The notes: generated by a model from the letters alone, not told the origin. A DNA stretch of 64,000 nucleotides from Cryobacterium mannosilyticum (GCF_004402705.1 NZ_SOFM01000023.1:1-64000), one strand, 5' to 3'. Shown: positions 8,883 to 17,995, counted from the stretch's first letter. Numbers and translations are program-made.

Positions 8883-10439
8883 CTAGGTTACTAAACCCTG
8901 GCCGGCCGGCGTTGCGGACGGGGTTCCGGGCGGTCGTGCGGGGTGGGTTTTCGGGGCGCCGAGAACGTCGAGCAGGGCCGCGGCCTTGATCCGGGTCTCC
9001 TCGATCTCCTCGGCAGGGTCGGACAGTGCCGTGATTCCGCCGCCGGTGCCGATGGACGCGCCGTCGCGGTCGATGACGATGCTGCGGATGACCATGGCCA
9101 GGTCGACGGCGCCGTCGAAGCCGAAGTAGCCGAACGCGCCGGAGTAGATGCCGCGAGGTCCGGCTTCGAGCCGGTCGAGGATGCCCATGGCGCTGGGCTT
9201 GGGCACGCCGGTCATGGAGCCAGCCGGGAAGCAGAATTCCACGGCGTCCACGCCGGTGAGGCCGGCCGCCAGCCGGGCCTCCACCGTGCTGACCAGCTGG
9301 TGCACGTGCGCGTAGCTTTCCACGTCGAGCAGTTGGGTGACCGCGACCGAGCCGAGTTCGGCGATCCGGCCCAGGTCGTTGCGCATGAGGTCGACGATCA
9401 TCAGGTTCTCGGCGCGTTCCTTCTCGCTGGTCTCCAGTTCGGTGCGGAGAGCCAGGTCGCGAATGACCCCGGTGGAGCGGCGCCGGGTGCCCTTGATCGG
9501 CCGGGTGCTGACCCGGCCGGCGCGGGAGACGGCGAGGAATTGTTCGGGCGACGCGCTGAGCAGGGCGGTCTCGCCGAACCGGAGCAGGCCGCCGTGGTGG
9601 CTGGGGCTGCCGGCGCGGAGGCGGAGGTAGGCGTCGACCGGGTCGGGGTGCGCGTCGACCAGGATCTCGTTGGTCAGGCAGAGCTGGTAGGCGTCGCCCG
9701 CGGTGATCGACGCCTGACAGTGCCGGATCAGGGCGTCGTAGCGTTCCGGGTCGTGCCGCCAGTGTGCCGCAACGGGAGCGTCGATCCGGACGTCCGCCCG
9801 GGCCTGGGCCGGCATCCGAGAGACGGATGTCCCGGCCGCGGCCCGAAGGGCAGCGAGCACCTCCGCCGCCCACTGTTCGAGGGTGCCGGCCGTCGCCCCG
9901 CCGGGCCCGGTGCGGGCGAGCAGGGTGACGGTCAGTCCGGCGTGGTCGAATTCGATCGCGCGGTCGACCTGCAGGAGCGCCGCATCGGGGTAGCGGGAGT
10001 CGTGCACGCTGGCGCCCACGGTCTGGGACCCGAGTTCGTAACCGAGCCAGCCGACCCAGCCGAGCCGGAACCCGCTCTCGCTCCCGCGGCCACCGGCGGC
10101 ATCCGTCCCAGCAGCGTCGTCGGGCTCGGACTCGGCCGCGGCCAGATCTTCCCGCAGGAACTCGAAGATGGTCTCCGGCAGGGTCACGGCTCCGCCGCCG
10201 ACGCCCGCGCCGGAGTCCGGGTCGGTCTCCGGGAACGTCACCGTCACGGTGCCCTCCGGCACCGACGCGGTCACGAAGCGGGACGCGGCATCCGCGGCTC
10301 CGAGGTAGCTGAAACCGTCCCCGGCGGCGACGCCCGCGTCGAGCCAGAAGGAGTGGGAGCAGGACCGGTAGAGGGTGAGGTAGACGAACTCCGGGTCCCA
10401 CCAGCCGGGCAGGGGGAATCGTCGGATCGGAGCTGGCAC
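8883..10439 (-). CDS. pabB: Chorismate-binding enzyme, aminodeoxychorismate synthase component I-like
   Basis: Protein of 518 residues with a C-terminal chorismate-binding domain. Signature segments are IKGTRRRS, ENLMIVDLMRNDLGRI, PAGSMTGVPK and IGTGGGITALSDP. The family aminates chorismate for folate (PabB) or tryptophan (TrpE). The lack of nearby trp genes and the GTRRR/MTGVPK pattern favour PabB, but TrpE-like activity cannot be excluded. The start is GTG, with a G-rich element upstream. It lies only 9 bp after cydC and may be read from the cyd operon. An imperfect hairpin (8875-8901) around its stop could be a weak terminator. Confidence 0.85.
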   Translation of the reverse strand: MPAPIRRFPLPGWWDPEFVYLTLYRSCSHSFWLDAGVAAGDGFSYLGAADAASRFVTASVPEGTVTVTFPETDPDSGAGVGGGAVTLPETIFEFLREDLAAAESEPDDAAGTDAAGGRGSESGFRLGWVGWLGYELGSQTVGASVHDSRYPDAALLQVDRAIEFDHAGLTVTLLARTGPGGATAGTLEQWAAEVLAALRAAAGTSVSRMPAQARADVRIDAPVAAHWRHDPERYDALIRHCQASITAGDAYQLCLTNEILVDAHPDPVDAYLRLRAGSPSHHGGLLRFGETALLSASPEQFLAVSRAGRVSTRPIKGTRRRSTGVIRDLALRTELETSEKERAENLMIVDLMRNDLGRIAELGSVAVTQLLDVESYAHVHQLVSTVEARLAAGLTGVDAVEFCFPAGSMTGVPKPSAMGILDRLEAGPRGIYSGAFGYFGFDGAVDLAMVIRSIVIDRDGASIGTGGGITALSDPAEEIEETRIKAAALLDVLGAPKTHPARPPGTPSATPAGQGLVT

Positions 10440-10448
10440 GCCCCCAGC

Positions 10449-12293
10449 CTAGGCCGGAAGGACTCCGGCGGCGCGCCGCAATCCGGGGTCCCGACCGGGA
10501 AGGGTCACCCGGGCCGTGATGAGTTCGTCGGGCACCGGCGTGTGGGAGATGAGCAGCACGGCCCGGCCGTCCTCGGCGGCTGTGACCAGGATGTCCCGCA
10601 CGAGCCGGTCACCCTGTTCCTCGTCCACGTTGGCGGTGGGTTCGTCGACTACGAGCACCGGGAAGTCGGCCAGCAGCGCCCGGGCGAGGGCGATCCGCTG
10701 GGCCTGCCCGCCGGAAACCAGCGCGCCGCGTTCGCCGACCCTGGCGTCCAGTCCGCCGCGCTCCGCCGCCCACTCGGCCAGGCCCACCCGGTCGACCACG
10801 GCCAGCAGTTCCTCGTCGGTCGCGGTGTCCCGGGCGAACAAAAGGTTCTGACGGATGCTGTCGTCGAACAGCCAGGGTCGCTGCTCGCAGAGCCCGACCA
10901 CCGCGCGCACCTCGGATTGGGGCAGCAGCCGGGCCTCGACGCCGCCGAGAGTGTACGACCCGGTGTAGTCGAGGAAACGCACCAGAGCCTGCGCCAGCGA
11001 GGTCTTGCCCGCTCCGCTCGGCCCGGCCAGGTGCACCCGGTCGCCGGGTGCCAGCCGCAGGAAGACCCCGGTCACGGCCGGGGACGCCGCACCCGGCCAG
11101 CGCGCACCGAGGTCGGTCAGTTCGACGATGCGAGCCCGCTCCCCCCTGGTCGGACCGGTGGCGCCCCCGGACGGGATCTCGACCGGGACCCCGACCGGGA
11201 CCTCGACCGGAATCTCGGCGGGGATCTCCGTCGGCACGGCGGTGGCGACACGCTCGGCGCTGGAGCGCACCTCGCGCCACGCTCCCAGGGCGGCCGGGAC
11301 GGTGCCGAACACCTCGAAGACGGCCATCGGCACGAGCACGATCACGGCGAAGGCCGGGCCGGCCAGGCCGCCCGCCGCGCCGCCGGACCCGCCCGCCGCC
11401 AGGGCGGGGATACCGACGGCCAGCGCGGCGACCGTGGCGGCGCCCGCGAACAGCGACAGCACGGCTCCCTGCACGCCGACACCCAGCGACCGGCGGAGGG
11501 TCGCCCGTCTGAGGAGCTCGTCGGCCCGCCGAAGGGCGTCGAGTCGCCCGGTCAGGGCGCCGAAGGCGGTCAGCACGTCGAGGTTCTCAACGACCTCGAG
11601 CACCTGCCCGGTGAGGTTGCCGCGCAGCGGCGCCAGTTCGCGCTCGGCGCGGGCGGCGAGCACACCGGAGCCGAGCGCGCCCAGCACCCCCGCGACGACG
11701 AGGCTGAGCAGCAGGGTGAGCCCGGCGGCAGGCAGCACGCTCCACACCCCGGCGACCGAGAGAGCGGCGACGATGCCCGCGGTCGCGAGCGGCTGGACGA
11801 CCCGCAGCGGGAGATCCTGCAGTGCGTCCACGTCGCGCACGAGCCGGGTGAGAAGCTCGCCCCTGCCGGTGTCGGCGAGCCCGGCCGGCGCCAACGGGAT
11901 GATCCGGGAGAACACGCCGACCCGCAGCAGGGAGAGCTGGCGGAAGGCCGCGTCGTGGCTGCTCAACCGATCGAGGTAGCGGAAGGCCGACCGGCCCAGG
12001 GCGAAGGCCCGCACGCCGACCACCGCCATCGAGAGATAGAGGATGGGCGGCTGCTCGGCGGCCCGGGTGATCAGCCAGGCGGAGGTGGCGAGCAGGGCCA
12101 CGGCGCAGAGCATGGAGGCCACCCCCGCCGCCAGGCCGGGCAGGAACCAGCGCGCGCGCGGCTGGGCCAGCCGGAGAATAGCCCGGGTGGCGGTGCTGAG
12201 CCGCCGGGTGCGCGCCGGCGCGGAGACGGCAGGCTCGGCGGCAACGGCACCGGCAGCGGCAGCGGCAGCGGCGTCGAGCGTCGGTTCAGACAT
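10449..12293 (-). CDS. cydC: Cytochrome bd assembly ABC transporter subunit CydC
   Basis: ABC exporter half-transporter of 614 residues. Six membrane helices (about 35-330) precede an ATPase domain with Walker A GPSGAGKTS near 423, signature LVSGGQAQRIALARALL near 528 and Walker B VLVVDEP. With CydD it exports thiols (cysteine/glutathione in E. coli) needed to mature cytochrome bd. The ATG overlaps the cydD stop by 8 bp. Odd features: an Ala-rich N-terminus from GCCGCT-type repeats, and a linker between membrane and ATPase domains made of (V/A)EIP/VEVP repeats (11170-11235). Confidence 0.93.
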   Translation of the reverse strand: MSEPTLDAAAAAAAGAVAAEPAVSAPARTRRLSTATRAILRLAQPRARWFLPGLAAGVASMLCAVALLATSAWLITRAAEQPPILYLSMAVVGVRAFALGRSAFRYLDRLSSHDAAFRQLSLLRVGVFSRIIPLAPAGLADTGRGELLTRLVRDVDALQDLPLRVVQPLATAGIVAALSVAGVWSVLPAAGLTLLLSLVVAGVLGALGSGVLAARAERELAPLRGNLTGQVLEVVENLDVLTAFGALTGRLDALRRADELLRRATLRRSLGVGVQGAVLSLFAGAATVAALAVGIPALAAGGSGGAAGGLAGPAFAVIVLVPMAVFEVFGTVPAALGAWREVRSSAERVATAVPTEIPAEIPVEVPVGVPVEIPSGGATGPTRGERARIVELTDLGARWPGAASPAVTGVFLRLAPGDRVHLAGPSGAGKTSLAQALVRFLDYTGSYTLGGVEARLLPQSEVRAVVGLCEQRPWLFDDSIRQNLLFARDTATDEELLAVVDRVGLAEWAAERGGLDARVGERGALVSGGQAQRIALARALLADFPVLVVDEPTANVDEEQGDRLVRDILVTAAEDGRAVLLISHTPVPDELITARVTLPGRDPGLRRAAGVLPA

Positions 12294-13962
12294 GCGCGGC
12301 CCCGTCCAGTTCGACGACCTGGTCCGCGGCGTCGCGGAGCAGCGGCCGGTGGCTCACGACGATCACGATGAGCCCCTCGGCGGCGAGGCGGCGGAGCCCG
12401 GAGACCAGCCGCTGCTCGGCTACGGGGTCGAGGGCGGAGCTGGGCTCGTCGAGCACGAGCACGCGGCAGCCGTGCAGCCGGGCTCGGTAGACGGCACGCG
12501 CGGCCGCGACCCGCTGGGCCTGCCCGCCGGAGAGCCCGTCGCCGTTGACGCCGAGTCGGGTCGCCGGGTCCAGTTCGCCTGCCCCGGCCTCGCGGAGGGC
12601 CCAGTGCACCAGCGCCGGGTCGGCGGATGACTCCCCCAGCGCGACGTTGTCGGCGATCGTTCCGGCCAGCAGGCCGGGGCGCTGTCCGGCCCAGGCCAGC
12701 CAGGGCCGCGGCGTGCCGGGGACGACGACGGCGTCGCCGAGGCTGATCTGCCCGTCGAAGGGCACGAACCCCTGCAGGGCGGCGACCAGGGTCGACTTGC
12801 CGGCGCCGCTCGCGCCGCGGATGACGGAGAGCCGGCCCGGGAGGAAGACGGCGGTGAACTCCGGGGCGGCCCGGCCGGCCCGGTCCGCGGAACGGCGCAC
12901 CCTGACCCGGTCGAAGCGCAGGGCGTCCGGGGCGGGCCGGGCGGCATTGGCGGGCCGGGCGGCATCCGTCGGCCCGGTCCAGACGGCGGCCAGGGGCGCG
13001 GCGGGGGCCGGCGCGTCGTCGAGGATCGCGAAGACGTCCTCGGCCGCGGCGAGGCCGTCGGCCGCCGCGTGGAACTGGGCCCCGACCTGCCGCACGGGGA
13101 GGAACGCCTCGGGGGCGAGGAGCAGCACGAACAGGCCGACGCCGAGCTGGAGGGAACCGTCGACCAGGCGGAGGCCGATCGACACGGCGACGAGCGCGAC
13201 CGACAGGCTGGAGCCCAGCTCGAGCACGAAACCGCTGAGGAAGGACACCCGCAGCACCTTCATCGTGCGGCCGCGGTAAGCCTCGGTGATGGTGCGCACC
13301 CGGTCGGCCTGGCGCGCCTCCCGGCCGAAGATCTTGAGCGTGGCGAGCCCGCCGACCAGGTCGAGGAAGCCTGCGCCGAGCCGCTGCAGCGCGTCCCACT
13401 GCGCGCGCTGCACGGCCTGGGTCGCCTGGCCGATCAGCACCATGAACAGCGGGATGAACGGCAGCACCACGATCACGGTGATGCCGCTCGGCAGGTCCTG
13501 CCAGAGCATCACGAGCACGAGGATCGGGGTCGCGATGCCGGCCAGGAGCAGCTGCGGCAGGTACCTCGCGAAGTAGTTGTCGAGGGCGTCGAGGCCCTGC
13601 CCGACCAGGGTGGCCACGCCGGCGCTCTGCGTGCCCGCCAGCCAGTCGGGGCCGCGCTCGGCGAGGCGCCCGAGCACGCGTGCGCGCAGCTGGCTCTTGA
13701 CCGACGCAGCCCCTCGGCTCGCGGCCACCTCGAGCAGCCAGACCAGGGCGGCCCTGGCCACGACGACGACGACGAGGGCGCCCAGCGTCGGCGCCAGCTC
13801 GGCCGGGCCGTACCCGGCGACGGCGAGGCTGATCGCCCGGCTCAGGAACCAGGCGAATGCGACCACGACCAGCGTCTGGGCCAGGCCGAGCGCGGCCCCG
13901 ACCAACAGGAACCACCGGGCAGCGGACGCGTAGCGGAGGAGCCGAGGGTCGAGGGGGCGCAT
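12286..13962 (-). CDS. cydD: Cytochrome bd assembly ABC transporter subunit CydD
   Basis: The other half of the CydDC heterodimer, 558 residues. Membrane domain at residues about 15-300, then an ATPase domain with Walker A GASGAGKST near 382, signature LSGGQAQRVAAARA near 478 and Walker B VLVLDEPSSALDP. A Pro/Ala-rich linker (DAARPANAARPAPDA) separates the two. It starts with ATG 15 bp after cydB, consistent with one cydABDC transcript. Confidence 0.94.
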   Translation of the reverse strand: MRPLDPRLLRYASAARWFLLVGAALGLAQTLVVVAFAWFLSRAISLAVAGYGPAELAPTLGALVVVVVARAALVWLLEVAASRGAASVKSQLRARVLGRLAERGPDWLAGTQSAGVATLVGQGLDALDNYFARYLPQLLLAGIATPILVLVMLWQDLPSGITVIVVLPFIPLFMVLIGQATQAVQRAQWDALQRLGAGFLDLVGGLATLKIFGREARQADRVRTITEAYRGRTMKVLRVSFLSGFVLELGSSLSVALVAVSIGLRLVDGSLQLGVGLFVLLLAPEAFLPVRQVGAQFHAAADGLAAAEDVFAILDDAPAPAAPLAAVWTGPTDAARPANAARPAPDALRFDRVRVRRSADRAGRAAPEFTAVFLPGRLSVIRGASGAGKSTLVAALQGFVPFDGQISLGDAVVVPGTPRPWLAWAGQRPGLLAGTIADNVALGESSADPALVHWALREAGAGELDPATRLGVNGDGLSGGQAQRVAAARAVYRARLHGCRVLVLDEPSSALDPVAEQRLVSGLRRLAAEGLIVIVVSHRPLLRDAADQVVELDGAAHV

Positions 13963-13977
13963 GGACGATTCGGGAGG

Positions 13978-14982
13978 CTAGTGCGCGGCGGCTTCGATGG
14001 TGCCGCGGCTGACCCTTTTGCGCAGCACCCAGTAGGTCCAGCCCTGGTAGAGGAAGATCACCGGGGCGGCGATTAGGGCGGTCCAGCTCATCACCTGCAG
14101 GGTGTACGGCGTCGACGACGCGTTCGCGATGGTCAGGCTGTTCGCGGTATCGTTGCTCGCCGGCATCACGTCGGGGAACAGGGACGCGAACAGGGTCAGC
14201 ACGGCCAGCCCGATGGTCGCTGCCATCAGCGTGAACGCCCAGCCCTCCGAACCCTTCAGGTTGAGCAGGAACGACCCGATCAGGGCAACGGCGGCCAGAG
14301 CGGCGAACACAGCGGTGAACAGGCTCCCGAAGGCCAGCACAGTCCAGAGCAGGAACGACGCCGCGACGACGATGGTCACGAGCCCGGATCGCACGGCGAG
14401 TTTCCTGGCCCGCTCGCGGATGTCGCCCTCGGTCTTGAGGGAGACGAAGACGATCCCGTGGGTGAAGAAGAGCAGCAGCGTGGTCAGGCCGCCGACCAGC
14501 GCATAGGGGTTGAGCAGGTCGAAGAAGCTGCCCGTGTAGTTGTGGCCGGCGTCGAGCTGCACCCCCTGCACGACGTTCGCGAAGGCGACGCCCCAGAGGA
14601 GGGCAGGCACGGCGCTGCCCACGACGATCATGCCGTCGAACCACTTCTTCCACTCCGATTCCGGCCGCTGGTGCCGGTACTCGAACGACACCCCGCGCAC
14701 GATCAGGGCGAGCAGGATGAGCAGCAGGGCGAGGTAGAACCCGCTGAACATGGTCGCGTACCACTCGGGGAACGCGGCGAAGAGGGACGCGCCGGCCACG
14801 ATCACCCAGGTCTCGTTGAGATCCCAGACCGGGCCGATCGTGTTGATCAGCACCCGGCGGTCGGTGTCGTCCCGGCCCAGGAACGGCAGGGACATCCCGA
14901 CGCCGAAGTCGAAACCGTCGAGCACGAAGTAGCCGATGAACATCGCGGCGATGATCCAGAACCAGAGGATGTTGAGTTCCAT
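13978..14982 (-). CDS. cydB: Cytochrome bd ubiquinol/menaquinol oxidase subunit II
   Basis: Integral membrane subunit of 334 residues. The conserved N-terminal segment FVLDGFDFGVGMSLPFL and GPVWDLNETWVI are typical of CydB, as are about eight further membrane helices. It pairs with CydA in the high-oxygen-affinity bd quinol oxidase. Starts with ATG 9 bp after the cydA stop. Confidence 0.97.
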   Translation of the reverse strand: MELNILWFWIIAAMFIGYFVLDGFDFGVGMSLPFLGRDDTDRRVLINTIGPVWDLNETWVIVAGASLFAAFPEWYATMFSGFYLALLLILLALIVRGVSFEYRHQRPESEWKKWFDGMIVVGSAVPALLWGVAFANVVQGVQLDAGHNYTGSFFDLLNPYALVGGLTTLLLFFTHGIVFVSLKTEGDIRERARKLAVRSGLVTIVVAASFLLWTVLAFGSLFTAVFAALAAVALIGSFLLNLKGSEGWAFTLMAATIGLAVLTLFASLFPDVMPASNDTANSLTIANASSTPYTLQVMSWTALIAAPVIFLYQGWTYWVLRKRVSRGTIEAAAH

Positions 14983-14991
14983 CAGACGCTC

Positions 14992-16404
14992 CTAGTAGAC
15001 CGTGACACGTTGGGGGGTTTCACCGGTCAGCGGATCCGGCACCGGGGCATCCTCCGGGCCCTGCCGGACCGCGCGCAGGATCAGCCGGAACTCCACCACG
15101 GCCAGCACGCCGTAGATCAGGGTGAACGCGATCAGGGAGATCAGGATCTCCAGCCCGGAGACGTTGGGTGAGACGCCGGACTCCGTCTTCAGCAACCCGA
15201 AGACGAGCCAGGGTTGCCGTCCCATCTCGGTGAAAATCCAGCCGACGCTCATCGACGCGAGCGAGAACGGGAACGACCAGATGGCGACCTTCCAGACCCA
15301 GGCGGCGGCCGGGGTGCGCCCGCCGCGGGTGAGCCATAGGCCGACGACGGCGACGAGGATGTGCGCGATGCCGAGGCCGATCATCCAGCGGAACGCCCAG
15401 TAGGTGATCCAGATGGTCGGCGTGTAGTCGCCGGGTCCGTAGAGCCCCACGTATTGGGCCTGCAGGTTGTTGATGCCCTCGACGGTGCCGTCGAGGGTGT
15501 GGGTCGACAGGAACGAAAGCAGGTACGGGATCCGGACCGAGAACAGCTCGCTCACGCCGTCGGGGGTGCCGAGGGTGAAGATCGAGAAGGATGCGTCGGC
15601 GCCGGTGGCCGTCTTGTACATCGCCTCGGCCGCGGCCATCTTCATCGGCTGGGCGGCGGTCATGGCCAGGCTCAGTGAGTCGCCGAAGAAGGTGGTGAGC
15701 GCGCCGGAGATGACCATCATCCACATGCCGAACTTGAGGGCGGGGCGCATGGTGTCGGCGTGCTGCTTGCGGTAGAGGTGCCAGGCCGCGACGGAGATGA
15801 TCAACCCAGACGACACCATGAAGCAGGCGAAGATCGTGTGCGGGAAGGACGCGAGGGCGATCGGGTTGGTGAGCAGTTCGCCGATGTCGGTGAGCTCGGC
15901 CCGGCCCCTGGCCTCGTTGATCCGGAACGCGATCGGGTTCTGCATGAACGCGTTCGCGGCGAGGATGAAGTAGGCGGAGGCGATCGATCCCACCGTGGTC
16001 AGCCAGATCGTGGCGAGGTGCAGGCCCCGGGGAAGCCTGTCCCAGCCGAAGATCCACAGCCCGACGAAGGTGGCCTCGAGGAAGAAGGCGACGATGCCCT
16101 CGAACGCCAGGGGCGCGCCGAAGACGTCGCCGACGAAGCGGGAGTAGGTGGACCAGTTCATGCCGAACTGGAACTCCTGCACGATCCCGGTCACGACGCC
16201 CATGGCGAAGTTGATCAGGAAGATCTTTCCGAAGAAGTGGGTCAGCTGGAGGTACTTCGCCTTGTCGGTGCGCACCCAGGCGGACTGGAAGATCGCGACC
16301 GTGAGGGCCAGCCCGATCGTGAGCGGAACGAACAGGAAGTGGTACACGGTCGTCAGACCGAATTGCCACCTCGACAGGAGTAACGGATCCAGCCACTCGT
16401 TCAT
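14992..16404 (-). CDS. cydA: Cytochrome bd ubiquinol/menaquinol oxidase subunit I
   Basis: Haem-bearing subunit, 470 residues. Family marks are RWQFGLTTVYHFLFVPLTIG (axial His near residue 22), LEATFVGLWIFGWDRL, FPHTIFACFM (axial His) and GRQPW near residue 393. The quinol-binding loop looks like the short type. It is first in the cydABDC operon. GGAGG lies upstream of the ATG, and the short region before it contains two perfect palindromes shared with the divergent BlaI-family gene, so repression by that protein is likely. Confidence 0.98.
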   Translation of the reverse strand: MNEWLDPLLLSRWQFGLTTVYHFLFVPLTIGLALTVAIFQSAWVRTDKAKYLQLTHFFGKIFLINFAMGVVTGIVQEFQFGMNWSTYSRFVGDVFGAPLAFEGIVAFFLEATFVGLWIFGWDRLPRGLHLATIWLTTVGSIASAYFILAANAFMQNPIAFRINEARGRAELTDIGELLTNPIALASFPHTIFACFMVSSGLIISVAAWHLYRKQHADTMRPALKFGMWMMVISGALTTFFGDSLSLAMTAAQPMKMAAAEAMYKTATGADASFSIFTLGTPDGVSELFSVRIPYLLSFLSTHTLDGTVEGINNLQAQYVGLYGPGDYTPTIWITYWAFRWMIGLGIAHILVAVVGLWLTRGGRTPAAAWVWKVAIWSFPFSLASMSVGWIFTEMGRQPWLVFGLLKTESGVSPNVSGLEILISLIAFTLIYGVLAVVEFRLILRAVRQGPEDAPVPDPLTGETPQRVTVY

Positions 16405-16425
16405 GCGTCCTCCAACAGGGCCACT

Positions 16426-16469
16426 CTTCTACGATACGTAGAAGACTACACTTCTACGCCCCGTAGAAG
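16426..16469. promoter_or_regulatory. Twin palindromic operator between cydA and the BlaI-family gene
   Basis: CTTCTACG-ATA-CGTAGAAG (16426-16444) and CTTCTACG-CCC-CGTAGAAG (16451-16469) are two perfect 8-bp inverted repeats with 3-bp spacers, their centres 25 bp apart. They lie within the 94-bp gap between the divergent cydA (starts 16404) and blaI-like (starts 16499) genes. The TAC...GTA core resembles the TACA/TGTA dyads bound by BlaI/MecI/CopY repressors. The position would cover both promoters. I saw no other copy in the window. Confidence 0.85.
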
Positions 16470-16498
16470 ACGGCGGTGGGCTGCGGTAAACTGGCCGC

Positions 16499-16879
16499 AT
16501 GGGGAATCTGGGTGTGCTGGAGCGGTTGCTGATGGATGTCCTCTGGGACTCCGGCCAGGCGCTGCCCGCGAACGAGCTGCGCGACCGCCTGCTCACCCCG
16601 GCCGCCGTGGCCGCGAGCCGCAAGCCGCTGGCGACGACCACGGTGCTCACGGTGCTGTCCAGGCTCGAGACCAAGGGCTTCGTCACCCGGGACCGCGACA
16701 ACCGCCCGCACCTGTACCGGGCCGTGCGGACCCGGGCCGAACACACGGCCGAGCTGATGCACGAGGTGCTCGGTTCGGCGCCCGACCGCCAGGCGGCGCT
16801 GGCCAGGTTCATCGGCAACGTCACCCCGCAGGAAGCCGAAAGCCTCCGGCTCCTGCTCAGCCCCGCGTCCGGCGAGTGA
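16499..16879 (+). CDS. BlaI/MecI/CopY-family transcriptional repressor
   Basis: Small winged-helix repressor of 126 residues. It begins GNLGVLERLLMDVLWDSGQALPANELRDRL, continues with the recognition region TTTVLTVLSRLETKGFVTRDRDNRPHLYRAV, and has a C-terminal dimerisation helix. The family binds palindromic operators as a dimer and is inactivated by cleavage or ligand. It is followed by an M56 protease gene, the usual BlaI-BlaR partnership, and is divergent from cydA with a twin palindrome between them. The ATG at 16499 follows the second palindrome by 29 bp. Its stop codon sits in a 14-bp duplication (16872-16899). Confidence 0.92.
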   Translation: MGNLGVLERLLMDVLWDSGQALPANELRDRLLTPAAVAASRKPLATTTVLTVLSRLETKGFVTRDRDNRPHLYRAVRTRAEHTAELMHEVLGSAPDRQAALARFIGNVTPQEAESLRLLLSPASGE

Positions 16880-16899
16880 CGCGGCGCGAGTGACGAATA
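16872..16899. repeat. 14-bp duplication spanning the stop of the BlaI-family gene
   Basis: GCGAGTGACG occurs at 16872-16881 and again at 16886-16895, a 14-bp period. The TGA of the repressor gene (16877-16879) lies inside the first unit. A third, diverged unit may follow. Confidence 0.75.
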
Positions 16900-16921
16900 G
16901 AGCGACGCGAGACCCGGCACC

Positions 16922-17995
16922 GTGCCAGCGACCGCGCTAGCCCTCGGTGCGCTCGCCCTCGCCCTGGCGTGGCCACTGCCGATCTTGCTCTCCCGGGCCC
17001 GGTGGCCGGCCCGCTCCCCCGGCCTCGCGCTGGTCCTCTGGCAGTCGATCGCCCTCACCGGCGGCCTGTCGATGATCGGAGCCCTGTTCGCCTACGGACT
17101 ACTCGGGTTCGGAACCAATGCGCTGGCGGGCATCCGCTCCCTGTCGGTGCACGCCGGCTCCGGGGCGGTCCCCGCCGGGATGACGTTCAGCCAGGTGCTC
17201 GCACTCGCCGCCGCGTTCCTGCTCACCGGCCACCTGCTGCTCAATCTGGCGGCGACGTTCCTCCGCGCCCGGGTGCAGCTGCGCCGGCACCGCCACCTGG
17301 TCGCGCTGCTCAGCGAGCCGTCCGCCGACCGTCCGGGCACCCGAGTCATCGACCATGAGGCCCCGGTCGCATACTGCCTGCCGGGCGGGACGACGTCGGC
17401 GACCGTGTTGTCGCGGGGACTGATCAGCCTGCTCGAGGCCGACCAGCTCCGCGCGGTGGTGGCCCACGAGCGCGCGCACCTGCTGCAGCGCCACCATCTC
17501 GTGCTGCTCGCTTTCCGGTCCTGGCGCAGCGCACTGCCGTGGTTCCCGATCGCCACCCGGGCGGAGACCGCCGTGGGCCTGCTGGTGGAGATGCTGGCCG
17601 ACGACGAAGCCCGCCGGCAGGTGGACGACCGCACGCTCGCGATGGCGATCGCCCTCGTGGGTTCGGCGCACGGGCCGGTCACCGGGGCAGGCGACACGGG
17701 GGCAGGCGACACCGGGGCAGGCGACACCGGGGCAGGCGACACCGGGGCAGGCGACACGCGGCCAGGCGACGCCGGGGCAGGCGACACGGGGGCAGGCGCG
17801 ACGAGAACCGGAACCGGGCCGCGGGACACGGATGCCGCGGCCTTCGCCCGGCCGGATCATCCGTTCGACCTGCTGACCCCTCGCCTGCGCCGGCTCGTGG
17901 TGGACACGCCGAGGCTGCGCCGGCACCAGGGCTTCGGTGTTCTCGCAGCGTCGGCAGGGCTGCTCGCCCTGCCGACGTTGCTGCTGCTCACCTGA
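16922..17995 (+). CDS. M56-family (BlaR1/MecR1-like) membrane metalloprotease
   Basis: Predicted membrane protease of 357 residues. Three N-terminal hydrophobic segments come before the zinc motif HERAH (near residue 182, VVAHERAHLLQRHH). A last hydrophobic helix ends the protein. It lacks the penicillin-binding sensor domain of BlaR1, so it probably senses something other than beta-lactam directly. It follows the BlaI-family gene by 42 bp and likely controls that repressor. A 15-bp tandem array (17681-17800) inserts GAGDT repeats between the protease core and the last helix. The start is GTG with a weak ribosome-binding site. Confidence 0.88.
   Translation: MPATALALGALALALAWPLPILLSRARWPARSPGLALVLWQSIALTGGLSMIGALFAYGLLGFGTNALAGIRSLSVHAGSGAVPAGMTFSQVLALAAAFLLTGHLLLNLAATFLRARVQLRRHRHLVALLSEPSADRPGTRVIDHEAPVAYCLPGGTTSATVLSRGLISLLEADQLRAVVAHERAHLLQRHHLVLLAFRSWRSALPWFPIATRAETAVGLLVEMLADDEARRQVDDRTLAMAIALVGSAHGPVTGAGDTGAGDTGAGDTGAGDTGAGDTRPGDAGAGDTGAGATRTGTGPRDTDAAAFARPDHPFDLLTPRLRRLVVDTPRLRRHQGFGVLAASAGLLALPTLLLLT
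17681..17800. repeat. 15-bp tandem array in the M56 protease gene
   Basis: Eight 15-bp units of the form ACCGGGGCAGGCGAC run in frame and encode repeats of TGAGD. Units 6 to 8 are diverged. Being a multiple of three, copy-number change would not break the gene. There are no spacers, so this is not a CRISPR array. Confidence 0.95.

Noticed and set aside
8943..12371. Very long plus-strand open frame (1142 codons)
   Set aside because: It lies antisense to the pabB-like and cydC genes, whose motifs are clear. Its product is Arg/Gly/Glu-rich with no domain, as expected from high-GC codon bias.
12071..14764. Minus-strand open frame of 897 codons across cydC, cydD and cydB
   Set aside because: It is an alternative frame of the same strand with Arg/Pro-rich product and no domain; the cyd frames are clear.
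17681..17800. Possible CRISPR array
   Set aside because: Units are contiguous 15-bp repeats with no spacers and lie in frame inside a protease gene.
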